Shown here: positions 24,283-36,118 of the stretch, piece by piece | How positions within the stretch are numbered: the first letter of the stretch is position 1 | Layout: every line of letters starts with the position of its first letter | NCBI GenBank assembly: GCA_020284085.1 | Contig: JACEVL010000343.1 | Span: 1-64,000 of the forward strand | Direction of reading: 5' to 3' | Origin: Aporrectodea caliginosa | Lineage: Eukaryota; Annelida; Clitellata; Crassiclitellata; Lumbricidae | DNA length: 64,000 nt | Notes under the pieces: model-generated | Told to the model about the DNA's origin: nothing | Database searches by the model: none | Seen by the model: the letters and a program-made list of their open reading frames with translations, nothing else | Made by a program: the position numbers and the translations under genes

Positions 24283-24705
24283 GATTGTCTTCAGACGATG
24301 AGAGAACGTAGATAATTATGGTCACGATTGTCTTCAGACAAAGAGAAAACGTAGACACGGTTTCGATTGTCTTCAGACAAAGAGAAAACGTAGACACGGT
24401 TTCGATTGTCTTCAGACAAAGAGAAAACGTAGACATGGTTACGATTGTCTTCAGACAAAGAGAAAACGTAGACATGGTTACGATTGTCTTCAGACAGAAA
24501 GATAACGTAGACACGGTTACGATTGTCTTCCAATGAGTGAATTTACATGTAGGCATGGTTAGGACTTACGATTGTCTTCACACATGCAAAGAGAAACGTA
24601 GACAAGGTTACGATTGTCTTCAGACAAAGAGACACCGTAGACATGGTTACGATTGTCTTCAGACAAAGAGAAAACGTAGAGATTGTTACGATTGTCTTTT
24701 AACTA
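24283..24705. repeat. 39-bp minisatellite, about ten copies
   Basis: Unit core GATTGTCTTCAGACAAAGAG followed by AAAACGTAGACA(C/T)GGTT. It degenerates at both edges. Confidence 0.9.
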
Positions 24706-25029
24706 TAGTTGATCTAATAGGTTTGAAACTTCAAACTTCTAAATTAACTTAAATAGGGATAACCCGGATAAGTATAATAATAGAAAGCAAATTGGGTAAA
24801 ATAAAGTGGTTATAAAATGGGCTCCATTTGGCAGCAAATGCTCTAAAATGCGTTGTCTGCTAGGACTCAGACTTCGCTGGGGAGCTTACGACACTCCCTC
24901 AGACCCATAGTCGAGGGAGACTTTGTCCAGTTGTCAAAATCCGTTTAAATATGCGCTGCGATAGACACAGGTTGATGTTCTTGCAATGGTTATAGTAGGA
25001 ACGACAAGGATTGCACAGTCTTTGAGTAA
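24706..25029. other. No gene recognised
   Basis: No coding or RNA features were recognised between the two repeat blocks. Confidence 0.5.
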
Positions 25030-25860
<831 letters not shown>

Positions 25861-26465
25861 TTTTAGTGATGTGGTGACCGAAAGGGCGGAGAAGTGTTAG
25901 GGCAGAAGGAGCGGGTTGAACCAAGTGCATGGTTGGACCGTGAACAACTGACGGAGACAGAAGGGCTGGGAAGATTGAATTGTGCTTAGGTGAATATGAA
26001 TTTATATTCTATTCGTTGAGGTATTTCGAGCCAGTGGACTGATATTAGGCTAGGAGTGAAGTGGCGGTGTTTGAATTTGATGTTTGGTGACAGCACGGGC
26101 GAGGCATTATGAATAGCTTGGAGGCGGTTTATTTGGGTGCATGGTGTCTATGTTGAGCAAGAGAATTGCACTAGGGCCTAGTCTAATTTAGCGTGAACTA
26201 TGGATGAAGCGATTGTAGATGCAGTTTTGAAATCGAGCATATACAGTATATAGGCGGATTCTGCGAAGGTCGCGGATACGCAAGAATCGGAAAGATGGGT
26301 GATGTGATCGGAGAAGCTAAGGTTTTGGTTAAAAAAAACACCTATAGGCTGTGGACAGAAGACTTTACAGTGATTGTGTGGGTGGATGCAGAGTCAAGGT
26401 TGAGGGAAATAGGATCTGGAATTTTCTTGAGTCACTCACACTGGCCTATAGGCCTAAGTTAAAGC
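25861..26465. other. No gene recognised; possibly old antisense LINE
   Basis: G-rich plus strand with phrases resembling the antisense LINE pieces elsewhere, but no readable RT motif. Left unassigned. Confidence 0.35.
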
Positions 26466-26470
26466 TCTCG

Positions 26471-26540
26471 TGCCTGAGCCCCTCTAAATCTGAATTCACA
26501 CTTAGGCTAAGTATAAATTCAGAGTTAGAGGGCTCAGGCA
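26471..26540. repeat. 70-bp imperfect palindrome
   Basis: TGCCTGAGCCCCTCTAAATC (26,471) is mirrored by GAGTTAGAGGGCTCAGGCA (26,522-26,540). The arms extend almost to the centre, CTTAG-G-CTAAG. Confidence 0.9.
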
Positions 26541-26619
26541 CAGGAGATTTGCTTTGATGAGTGAGCTGAGTGGAGTATTGTAGAGGATGAACAAAAGGGA
26601 CCAAGAACAGAACCTTGCA

Positions 26620-26800
26620 GCAATCACAACCTTTCTTCTGTTTGTTACGTCACTGCGCTTTCTCCGTCTCTTTGGCAACCACGCTCATTCCTTCTGTTTG
26701 ATACGTCACTGCTCTTTTTGTCACCCACGTTCTTGTCTTGTGTTTCTTACTCACTCCTATCAATCAATATCTCTCTTTGGCATCTGCGGTCTTTTTCTGC
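26620..26800. repeat. TTACGTCA-bearing satellite, block C
   Basis: Same family as blocks A and B, with TACGTCA near 26,646 and 26,702 and CTCTTTGGCAACC/CTCTTTGGCATC phrases. Confidence 0.75.
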
Positions 26801-27233
26801 TTTCGGGAATTTTCTGCATTGTCTGGTGAAGACTTGTTCTTGAATCAGGACAAATAGGACTTCTATAGGGCCACAGTGACCAAGAAAATGGTGAAACAAC
26901 AACGTTTAGACGTGTTATTGATAAGTTGGGCCTACTAGACCTACTTTGTTGCCATCTGTTCACTGCTGCTGGTTAGAACTCACCAAAGGATAGATAATTC
27001 AGCCAAGTGAACTGGTAATGGTTGATGCAGCGGGCTAGTTGGGTAAACGAAAAACGCACTCATCATCCTGACGAGTCCATTTTTCGTTAGTCCAACACAG
27101 CAATTGAACTCTGACCAAAGTGACTTTAGCCATTGTAGCATTGCTTGCCAACTGGTGAGCTTTCTGTGCTTAGTTACATTTAAAATCATTCAGGCTATAG
27201 CACAGATTGCTAATGATTAGGTACTCTAGTAAA
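26801..27233. other. No gene recognised
   Basis: Nothing coding or structured was seen. Confidence 0.5.
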
Positions 27234-27669
27234 AGGGGCCGTCCATAAATGACGTCACGCAATTTTGGCCGATTTTAACCCCTCCCCTCGTCACAAAAAG
27301 TAACACCCCTGAAAAATTACGTCACAAAGCTCTGACCCCCTAAAACTAAATTTCCATGGTGAAGTAAAATGCTCTCCTTCATGGAACAAATATGAATATT
27401 TTAAAATCTAACGGTGACCAAATATTGAAATAATTAGAAAATTATTAATAATGGTGCCCGTATACATTAAAATATAAAAAATAATGAAACTTTACTATAC
27501 TCAAAATTAGTGCTGCTAATGTTAAAATTAAATTGTTGTAATTTGTTAAATTTTATTACATGACCTGATGTGACGTCACATTTCTCAAACCCCCCACCCC
27601 ATGTCGCACATCGTCACAAATTTCCGACCCTCTCCCCTAGACGCGTAACGTCATTTATGGACGGCCCCT
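27234..27669. mobile_element. 436-bp MITE with CRE-containing termini
   Basis: Termini AGGGGCCGTCCATAAATGAC and its complement match perfectly over 22 bp (through ...GACGT), with one mismatch in the next few bases. The left terminus contains a perfect palindromic TGACGTCA; another lies near 27,570. Flanks share only AAA, so the target duplication is unclear. No ORF. Confidence 0.85.
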
Positions 27670-28113
27670 AAAGGCTACACAAATTCCTAGATTTATATAT
27701 AATTACTTAAATACTGACTTGCAGAATGCAGATGCATTTCCTCCTGAGTTTCTGATCTGATGGAAAACTGTCTTTATTGTTCAGTTCTAGAAAATATGTT
27801 CAACGTGATGCTATATACATTCATAATTAGGGCAGCAACAAGTAGTCCTACTCAACAAAGCAATTGACAGAGGACTTAATTCCAGAAAGACTCCATCTAG
27901 AGCGACAGTCCTGATAAACAACGGAACTATGAGCCAGCAGGACCCACAACTGCAGGGGTTAAGTTCAAGTATGAAAAATCGCCAGCTCAAAGAGAACACA
28001 CCATAGACAAAACCAAACATGAATACCAGATATCATTAGGACCATTGGCGCAACTTCAGATTTCTGGCCCCGACTAACCTGAAATTAGCCCTCTGGGTTC
28101 TGCTAGTACTTTA
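27670..28113. other. No gene recognised
   Basis: The open frame 28,020-27,811 (minus, 69 codons) shows no family features. Confidence 0.5.
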
Positions 28114-28162
28114 TCTGGCTTCAGCGGCGTGGCTAGGATTTTAATTGTGTACGCACAATCAG

Positions 28163-28316
28163 ACATCATTGAGGGAAGAATGGAGGGGGAAAAGATGAGA
28201 GGTAGGCCAAGAACAATGCTACTGGACTGGATGTTGGCAGAGGAGGGATACAGCGGACTGAAACCTGAAGCAGAGAACTGGGAGAAAAAGTACGTCGTTG
28301 GCATCAGCGGCCTGAG
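28163..28316 (+). mobile_element. RTE-like LINE tail fragment between duplicated hAT termini
   Basis: The frame 28,129-28,356 encodes MEGEKMRGRPRTMLLDWM, the GRPRT-xxxDW block near the end of RTE-type LINE ORFs. It is flanked by a direct repeat (28,136-28,162 and 28,317-28,343, containing ATTTTAATTGTGTACGCAC). The repeat extends outward into a second CAGCGGC-type terminus at 28,305. Confidence 0.65.
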
Positions 28317-28843
28317 GGATTTTAATTGTGTACGCACAATCAGCATGCGACCATAGGCCGGGGCCCGAGGACGAAAATATGTGGGGGGGGTACGAAGAAC
28401 GAGCGTCCGAACTTTTTAAATTTCCACACTGTAATGGTAGCAGTTTTAGCAGTCATCTGAACAAAATTGCTCTATAAATTCAGTGCTGGTAGGACCAGCT
28501 GTCACTGGTAGCTAAGATGTAGTTTGAGTCGTTTTTTATTTTGACTGCAGACAATACTATATATAGTAGCAAACCAGACATTTATCGAAATTAACATAAA
28601 AACTAGAAAATACGTTCAATTTCCAAGAACGCCATAGGCCTAAGCCTTAAGGTATGAACTTAGCCTATCGCTGACTAGACACAAATAGCAGAAATAGTTA
28701 ACAAATGGTACACAAACCATGCAAAAAGGATTCAACTACCGAATCGTGAAGCCATGTGGTAATGATGCAGTTTAACTAAAATGTTCAAGGAACAAAACAG
28801 TTTGAAATTTGATATTTTTAAATTTGAAAGATAACACTCGAGA

Positions 28844-29137
28844 CAGTGGCGTAACGAGGGGCAGGGGGCGGCCGCCCCCGGGCGCAGGACAGGGGGCGCA
28901 AAATTAGGTCTGAAAAAATGTGTTTTTGTGAAAGAAATCAGGTAAAAATAGAAAAATAGTAAAAAAAGTAACTTTTGTACGTGAGTCTGGGGGCGGGGGG
29001 GCGCAAAATGAGATTTGACAAGGTTCTTGTTGAAAAAAGACGGAAAAAAAGGTCATCAGAAATTTTGGCGGAACTGAGAAAGAAAATTTTCAGGAAATTC
29101 TTGCCCCCGGGCGCACGAACCCCTAGTTACGCCACTG
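28844..29137. mobile_element. 294-bp hAT MITE with perfect 8-bp TSD
   Basis: Termini CAGTGGCGTAAC (28,844) and GTTACGCCACTG (to 29,137), subterminal GGGCGC/GCGCCC. The duplication ACTCGAGA lies at 28,836-28,843 and 29,138-29,145. Inserted inside hAT copy 2. Confidence 0.95.
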
Positions 29138-29837
29138 ACTCGAGAGAAGCCATTTAGGTGTACAAATAAAATATTTGTACAAATGTCATATTAACAGTAT
29201 TTTACACTCATTATACTATGATAGTATTATATATTATAATAGTAAATAATATAATTTGGCTATACCTACCAAAAATCAGGCGCGTAACTAGCATTACGCA
29301 ATTACGCAACTGCGTAAAGATTTAAACAGCTCTCAAAAACTACAAACCGTTTAGATTACTTATTAACATCCTAGATTACTATTATTCGTTGAATTTATAT
29401 TGTGAAGACTTTATTATTGTGAGGTCGGCAAACATTTTCCTTCGCTGACGCTAAATTATGACTCTGGAAATTTTGTGGCACTTCTGAAATTTCGATCACA
29501 GACCCACAGTAGTTTAAATCATCGTAGGCTAATGTCATATGTTCCACGCAATGCCCATGAGTTCGTTGATTCAGAATGTGTGGTCAGTAAACTCGAGACA
29601 GTATTGTCGCAGAAAGTCGTGCGGGCAAGTTTTACACTATATTGCTAGATATGAGCGCAGACATCAGTAGCACAGAACAGATATCGGTCTGCTTATTAAA
29701 GTTGATGGCGGTAAGAACCCCGGTTCTCAGAATGTGGTAAAAAGAACAATTTACAGCTTTCATCCGAACTCGTGACGCCACTGGCGAAACTATTACGACA
29801 ATCGTCGAGCAGCAGCTATCTGAGGTCGGACTCGAAG
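29138..29837. other. Interior of hAT copy 2 without gene
   Basis: Contains more hAT-like end fragments (CAGGCGCGTAACTAG at 29,277 and CTCGTGACGCCACTG ending at 29,783). They could be two ends of a degraded insertion, but their flanks do not match. Confidence 0.45.
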
Positions 29838-32800
29838 AGAGAGAATGGAGGAAAGGGAGGAAGAGAGCGCAATGGAGGAACGGGAAGAAGAGAGCGAAAT
29901 AGGGGTAGGGAGGAAGAGAGCGAATGGAGGAGAGGCAGGAAGAGGTGCGAATGGGTGGAAGGGAGGAAGAGAGCGAAATGGAGGAAAGGGAGGAAGAGAG
30001 CAAGTGGAGGGTATGGAGAAAGAGAGCAAATAAAGAAAATGGAGGAAAAGAGCAAATGGAGGAAAGGGAGGAAGAGAGCGAAATGGAGGAAAGGGAGGAA
30101 GAGAGCGAAATGGAGGAAAGGGAGGAAGAGAGCGAAATGGAGGAAAGGGAGGAAGAGAGCGAAATGGAGGGAAGGGAGGAAGAGAGCGAAATGGAGGAAA
30201 GGGAGGAAGAGAGAAGAGCGAAATGGAGGAAAAGGGAGGAAATAAAGAGCGAAACGGAGGGAGGAGGAAAGAGCGAAATGGAGGAAAGGGGAAGAAGAGA
30301 GCGAAATGGAGGAAAGGGAGGAAGAGAGCGAAATGGAGGGAAAGGGAGGAAGAGAGCAAAATGGAGGAAAGGGAGGAAGAGAGCGAAATGGAGGAAAGGG
30401 AGGAAGAGAGCGAAACGGAGGAAACGGAGGAAGAGAGCGAAATGGAGGGCAATGGAGGAAGGGAGGAGTGCGAATGGAGGAAAGGGAGGAGGAGAAAATG
30501 GAGGAAAGGGAGGAGGAGAGAGCGAAATGGAGGGAAAGGGAGGAGGTGAGCGAATGGAGGAAAGGGAGGAGGTGCGAATGGAGGAAAGGGAGGAGAGAGC
30601 GAAATGGAGGAAAGGGAGGAGAGAGCGAAATGGAGGAAAGGGAGGAAGAGAGTGAAATGGAGGAAAAGGGAGGAAGAGAGCGAAATGGAGGAAAGGGAGG
30701 AAGAGAGAGCGAAATGGAAGAAAGGGAGGAAGAGAGAATGGAATGGAGGAAAGGGAGGAGGAGAGAGCGAAATGGAGGAAAGGGAGGAGGTGCGAATGGA
30801 GGAAAGGGAGGAAGGAGCGAAATGGAGGAAAGGGAGGAAGAGCGAAATGGAGGAAAGGGAGGAAGAGAGAAATGGAGGAAAGGGAGGGTGCGAAATGGAG
30901 GAAAGGAAGGAGAGAGCAAAATGGAGGAAAGGGAGGAGAGAGCGAAATGGAGGAAAGAGGAGGAAGAGAGCGAAATGGAGGAAAGGGAGGAAGAGAGCGA
31001 AATGGAGGAAAGGGAGGAAGAGAGCGAAATGGAGGAAAGGGAGGAGAAGAGAGCGAAATGGAGGAAAGGGAGGAAGAGAGCGAAATGGAGGAAAGGGAGG
31101 AAGAGAGCGAAATGGAGGAAAGGGAGGAAGAGAGCGAAATGGAGGAAAGGGAGGAAGAGAGAGGAAATGGAGGAAAGAATGGAGGAAAAAGAGAGCGAAA
31201 TGGAGGAAAGGGAGGAAGAAATGGAAGGAGGATGGAGGAAATGGAGGAAAAGAGGAGCGAGGTTGGAATGGAGGGAAGGGAGGAGGAGCGAAATGGAGGA
31301 AAGGGAGGAAGAAAGCGAAATGGAGGAAAGGAGGAGGGAAGAGAGCGAATGGAGGAAAGGGAGGAAGAGACCGAAATGGAGGAAAGGGAGGAAGAGAGCG
31401 AAATGGAGGAAAGGAGGAAGAGAGCAAAATGGAGGAAAGGGAAGAAGAGAGCGAAATGGGGAAAGGGAGGAGAGAGCGAAATGGAGGAAAGGGAGGAAGA
31501 GAGCGAAATGGAGGGAAGAGGAAGAGAGCAAAATGGAGGAAAGGGAGGAGAGAGCGAAATGGAGGAAAGGGAGGAGAGAGCGAAATGGAGGAAAGGGAGG
31601 AGGAGCGAAATGGAGGAAAGGGAGGGAGGAGCGAAATGGAGGAAAGGAGGGAGGAGCGAAATGGAGGAAAGGGAGGAGGTGCGAATGGAGGAAAGGGAGG
31701 AGGTGCGAAATGGAGGAAAGGGAGGAGGTGCGAATGGAGGAAAGGGAGGAGGTGCGAATGGAGGAAAGGGAGGAGGTGCGAATGGAGGAAAGGGAGGAGG
31801 TGCGAATGGAGGAAAGGGAGGAGGTGAGAATGGAGGAAAGGGAGGAGGTGCGAATGGAGGAAAGGGAGGAGGAGCGAATGGAGGAAAGGGAGGAGGTGCG
31901 AATGGAGGAAAGGGAAGGAGGTGCGAATGGAGGAAAGGGAGGAGGTGAGAATGGAGGAAAGGGAGGAGGTGAAAATGGAGGAAAGGGAGGAGGAGCGAAA
32001 TGGAGGAAAGGGGAGGAGGTGCGAATGGAGGAAAGGGAGGAGGTGCGAATGGAGGAAAGGGAGGAGGTGCGAATGGAGGAAAGGGAGGAGGTGCGAATGG
32101 AGGAAAGGGAGGAGGTGCGAAATGGAGGAAAGGGAGGAGGTGCGAATGGAGGAAAGGGAGGAGGTGCGAATGGAGGAAAGGAAAGGAGGTGAGAATGGAG
32201 GAAAGGGAGGAGGTGCGAATGGAGGAAAGGGAGGAGGTGCGAATGGAGGAAAGAGGAGGAGGTGCGAATGGAGGAAAGGGAGGAGGTGATGGAAAGGGGA
32301 GGAAAGGGAGGAGGTGCGAATGGAGGAAAGGGAGGAGGTGAGAATGGAGGAAAGGGAGGAGGTGCGAATGGAGGAAAGGGAGGAGGTGCGAATGGAGGAA
32401 AGGGAGGAGGTGCGAATGGAGGAAAGGGAGGAGGTGAAAATGGAGGAAAGGGAGGAGGTGCGAATGGAGGAAAGGGAGGAGGTGCGAATGGAGGAAAGGG
32501 AGGAGGTGCGAATGGAGGGAAAGGGAGGAGGTGAGGAATGGAGGAAAGAGGAGGAGGAGGTGCGAATGGAGGAAAGGGAGGAGGTGCGAATGGAGGAAAA
32601 GGGAGGAGGTGCGAATGGAGGAAAGGGAGGAGGTGCGAATGGAGGAAAGGGAGGAGGTGCGAAAGGAGGAAAGGGAGGAGGTGAGAATGGAGGAAAGGGA
32701 GGAGGTGAGAATGGAGGAAAGGGAGGAGGTGCGAATGGAGAAAAGGGAGGAGGTGAAAATGGAGGAAAGGGAGGAGGTGAAAATGGAGGAAAGGGAGGAG

Positions 32801-33306
32801 GTGAGAATGGAGGAAAGGGAGGAGGTGCGAATGGAGGAAAGGGAGGAGGTGAGAATGGAGGAAAGGGAGGAGGTGCGAATGGAGGAAAGGGAGGAGGTGC
32901 GAATGGAGGAAAGGGAGGAGGTGCAAAAATGGAGGAAAGGGAGGAGGTGAGAATGGAGGAAAGGGAGGAGGTGAGAATGGAGGAAAGGGAGGAGGTGCGA
33001 ATGGAGGAAAGGGAGGAGGTGAAAATGGAGGAAAGGGAGGAGGTGCGAATGGAGGAAAGGAAAGGAGGTGCGAATGGAGGAAAGGGAGGAGGTGCGAATG
33101 GAGGAAAGGGAGGAGGTGAGAATGGAGGAAAGGGAGGAGGTGCGAATGGAGGAAAGGGAGGAGGTGAGAATGGAGGAAAGGGAGGAGGTGCGAATGGAGG
33201 AAAGGGAGGAGGTGCGAATGGAGGAAAGGGAGGAGGAGAATGGAGGAAAGGGAGGAGGTGCGAATGGAGGAAAGGGAGGAGGTGCGAATGGAGGAAAGGG
33301 AGGAGG
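29838..33306. repeat. 3.5-kb homopurine minisatellite with two unit lengths
   Basis: From 29.84 to about 31.6 kb the unit is 27 bp (GCGAAATGGAGGAAAGGGA plus GGAAGAGA). From about 31.65 kb to the end it is 24 bp (GGTGCGAATGGAGGAAAGGG plus AGGA). Units with GAGAATGG or GAAAATGG variants are scattered in the second half. The plus strand is almost all purine. Open frames of up to 1,194 codons on the minus strand (Phe-Pro-Pro repeats) exist only because both unit lengths are multiples of three. Confidence 0.98.
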
Positions 33307-33309
33307 TTC

Positions 33310-33725
33310 TGCCTTATAGTGTCCTTTCCTTCTAATCTTGCATGTAGTGCAGCGTGTGGTTTTCGGTCAACTTGCATTCGCTCTATAATATTATGTCGAA
33401 ACCATCGAAGTCTTCTTTGAACGACTTTGTCTAGCAGAGTTGTTTCGATCCATATGCTGTCTAATGCCAGCGTTTCTTATTTTCTGAAGTCTTGAAATCC
33501 CTGCGATCTTCCGCAGTAAACTAATTTCTGCTTTAATAATTCTTTTCTTGTCTTGCTTTCGCACTGGCCAACATTCCGACCCGTAGCCTAGAGGCAAATC
33601 GGTTGTATCTTCGTCTCGCATAATGAGCTTAATTATCTTTGTCTGTTTTTTGGTCTTGGTAGGCCCTAAATAGTAATAGGATTGCAAGGGGTGTTCAGGC
33701 ACGAATGAGGAAGCTTTTCGCCTCG
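33310..33725 (-). mobile_element. RTE-like LINE C-terminal fragment
   Basis: The minus-strand frame 33,702-33,391 reads YGSECWPVRKQDKKRI, then LLRKIAGISRLQKIRNAGIR, the classic C-terminal block of RTE-type LINE proteins. Homologous to 15,781-16,195, in opposite orientation, consistent with the inverted hAT copy. Confidence 0.75.
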
Positions 33726-34114
33726 CAAGATATAATTAAAATTATGAAATTATTTAATTTCCCAAAGAACTGATTTAAATTGTTATTACTTTTAACCAAA
33801 AAGATGGTATCCAAAATGCACCATTATACACACCCAAATAAAAGTTCCTTAATTAGGCCTACAGCCTCTTCCCGGACCCCTCCCCTCAGAGAGGTTGGAA
33901 TCTGCGTAATTTTTGGGAAGCTCTGGTTACGCCACTGCTAGGTGGTGTTAGACTGTTAGTTTACCTAATATTAAAACTAGTACCTAAGTTATTATAATTT
34001 TGTAACTTAATAACAATATTTCACTTTTTCATTTTCAATTTTTCGTTTCTTAGCCTTTCAGCGCTGTACGCACGTGCGTAAGTGCGTACGTCTAGCGGCG
34101 CCCCTGTCTGGCTT

Positions 34115-35100
34115 TCAACTGGCAATTTTTAGTACCGGGTAGGCTAATCTTCCCCAAACCAGTAGTGCGACAGTTCATCAGAAGCACAAGAAACTAAAAA
34201 TAGGCAATATAAATGTTATCAAACTTGCTGGAAAAGCCATGAAAACATGTATTCTAACAGCTATTTGTATTACCTCAGTAGTCAGTATTGTATTCTAGTG
34301 TCTGACAACTATTATCGTCTTGATCATATGTGTGGTAGGTTGGTAGCGTAATCACACCAAAGTCCATTCTTGCTTTATTTCAATACCTTATACATAACAT
34401 TTCATACTGACAACTTGTTTTCTTTCCAAGCATGCATGACCAAGTCCTGTGATTGGTAACCATCCATCAAATACCAAGCCATCTGTCCTAACTCAGCACT
34501 TCATCCTTTTGGGGTCATTGAATGAGTACAGATGCACTGTTGTTAAACTGCCGTCATTGTCTGTCCACTTCAACACAGTCATTACACACACCAGGACAAT
34601 GCCTCTGTGTTTCTAGAGAAGAGATCTGTATGTATTATCTTTGTCTTTTTTTAACATAACATCAAATGAAGTGGTAAGATTATGTACATTTATTGAGCAA
34701 TGCATAAACTCCACTAACAAGTGCCACTCAAGAATAACTGCCACTCTCAAGCTGTAGGTTGCAAATGCCAAGGATCAGAAAAGTGCTTCACATATTTCAA
34801 GAACTAAAACTTTCATTAAATTTCACAACGGCAAAGCAATCATTCTTACATTTCATCTTCAAATTAAAGAACTATTTACACATCCCAGACCCATCCCAGC
34901 AGTATTAATCAGCCAAGAACAAGCACTTAAAGGACTAACAGTCATCTGAAAAACATTTAGAGTTGCTTGGTAGATGAATTTATGAACTGCAACAATAATA
35001 CCAAAAGAAGTCAACCTCAAAAAACATGACCATACGGTCACATTATTTTCTTGTTGAAAGCAGTTTGAAAACAACATGGCAGTTGCCAACTCTAGTGTAG
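34115..35100. other. Probable distal 3' UTR / 3' flank of the OSER1-like gene
   Basis: No coding region. On the minus strand AATAAA polyadenylation-type hexamers occur near 34,690 and 34,373, either of which could end the OSER1 transcript. Confidence 0.4.
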
Positions 35101-35423
35101 CAGGTATTTAAGAGTGATTGACATTAACGTGACCCCTACCACGGTTATGTGTATTTGTTTAAAAATTTTCTATCAGGTAACTACAATACACCAATTAGTC
35201 ATTCAATTTAGTTTAGTGAAATCACATGTCCTGGATACAGTATGAACCTGGTACCACTGAAGGAACATTTCAGGATTTTGGTGCTTGCATCAGCTTTTCA
35301 ACAGGACAAAGAACATCTGCACAAATAACCTACTGTAGACTACTTTGGACCCTACATTCCCTTGATTGCATTTGGCATCACCATCCACAATCCCCTTTGT
35401 GTATTGTGTAATAATAATAAATG

Positions 35424-35462
35424 TAATAATACAGTGTCCAGCAAATGGACACTGTATTATTA
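35424..35462. repeat. 16-bp perfect hairpin in the OSER1 3' region
   Basis: TAATAATACAGTGTCC (35,424-35,439), a 7-nt loop, then its exact complement to 35,462. On the minus strand it would lie in the OSER1 3' UTR if the transcript extends this far. Confidence 0.9.
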
Positions 35463-35770
35463 GACCCAAAACAGTATGTACAAACAGCTGTCTGACTGAT
35501 GGTTTTTAATGCACATACTGTACTAGAATAGGGTAAATTCATGTACTTAGATGCCAACTTCGTCAACAAACATAACCTCACCTCCTTGCCCTCGTTTGGG
35601 TAACTTTTTGCTCTATGTCTCTGCAGGCGTCCTTAATGGATGAACTTGATTGATGAACTTGTGTAAGTTATCTCATACTCAGCATCAAGTCGTGAAAGTA
35701 TATTTCAAAAGCACAGATAACAACAAACTCAGTGTTGTTCAGAGCATCTTTCAGTAGGCAACTGGTATCA

Positions 35771-35934
35771 CATATTGCTAAGTTACAGTGCAGGGTGTAC
35801 TAATTTTCAGGTCATTTTCAAAAGTCAATGATAAAAGCGAAAAATGTCACTACATATTGATAAGTTACAGCGCAGGGTGTACTAATTTTCAGGTCATTTT
35901 CAAAAGTTAATGGTACAAGCGAAAAATGTCACTA
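35771..35934. repeat. 81-bp tandem duplication
   Basis: Two copies (starting CATATTG at 35,771 and 35,852) share CAGGGTGTACTAATTTTCAG and GCGAAAAATGTCACTACA with a few substitutions. Located about 200 bp downstream of the OSER1 stop on its transcribed strand. Confidence 0.9.
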
Positions 35935-36118
35935 CACAAAGTCAAATCGCAAAAAAAGAACTAGCACCGTGATTCATAGAATCATTCACAAAGAAATTCA
36001 TTCGAATGATGAGGTTATTTTTATCTGCCAGACAGGCACTTATCAAAGTTTCTGGGAAATGCGATTAGCTCATTGGCCTGCTGCAGAAAAGTTTCAAGCT
36101 GTATGGTGAGCAAGTGTT

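Larger units (their letters stand above)
28122..34106 (-). mobile_element. Minisatellite-carrying hAT element, copy 2
   Basis: Starts CAGCGGCGTGGCTAG (28,122) and ends CTAGCGGCGCCCCTG (34,106). The perfect 8-bp target duplication TCTGGCTT lies at 28,114-28,121 and 34,107-34,114. Compared with copy 1 (15,269-17,635) the order is inverted: GATTTTAATTGTGTACGCAC subterminal block, GTCCGAACTTTTT block, purine minisatellite, RTE tail, CAGTGGCGTAAC internal end (at 33,937 on the minus strand), GTACGCAC end. Extra material includes a MITE (28,844-29,137), an RTE scrap between duplicated termini (28,163-28,304), and a minisatellite three times longer. No transposase found. Confidence 0.88.

Noticed and set aside
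22777..24705. CRISPR-like arrays at 22.8 and 24.3 kb
   Set aside because: The repeats are head-to-tail with no unique spacers, and this is an animal genome.
29277..29783. A further complete hAT insertion (CAGGCGCGTAACTAG ... CTCGTGACGCCACTG)
   Set aside because: The ends look right but the flanking 8-mers (CCAAAAAT and GCGAAACT) do not match, so it was not called.
29793..33377. 1,194-codon and 1,036-codon open frames on the minus strand and up to 628 codons on the plus strand
   Set aside because: They lie almost wholly in the 27/24-bp minisatellite. Unit lengths divisible by three leave all frames open, and the peptides are simple Phe-Pro-Pro or Glu-Arg-Lys repeats.
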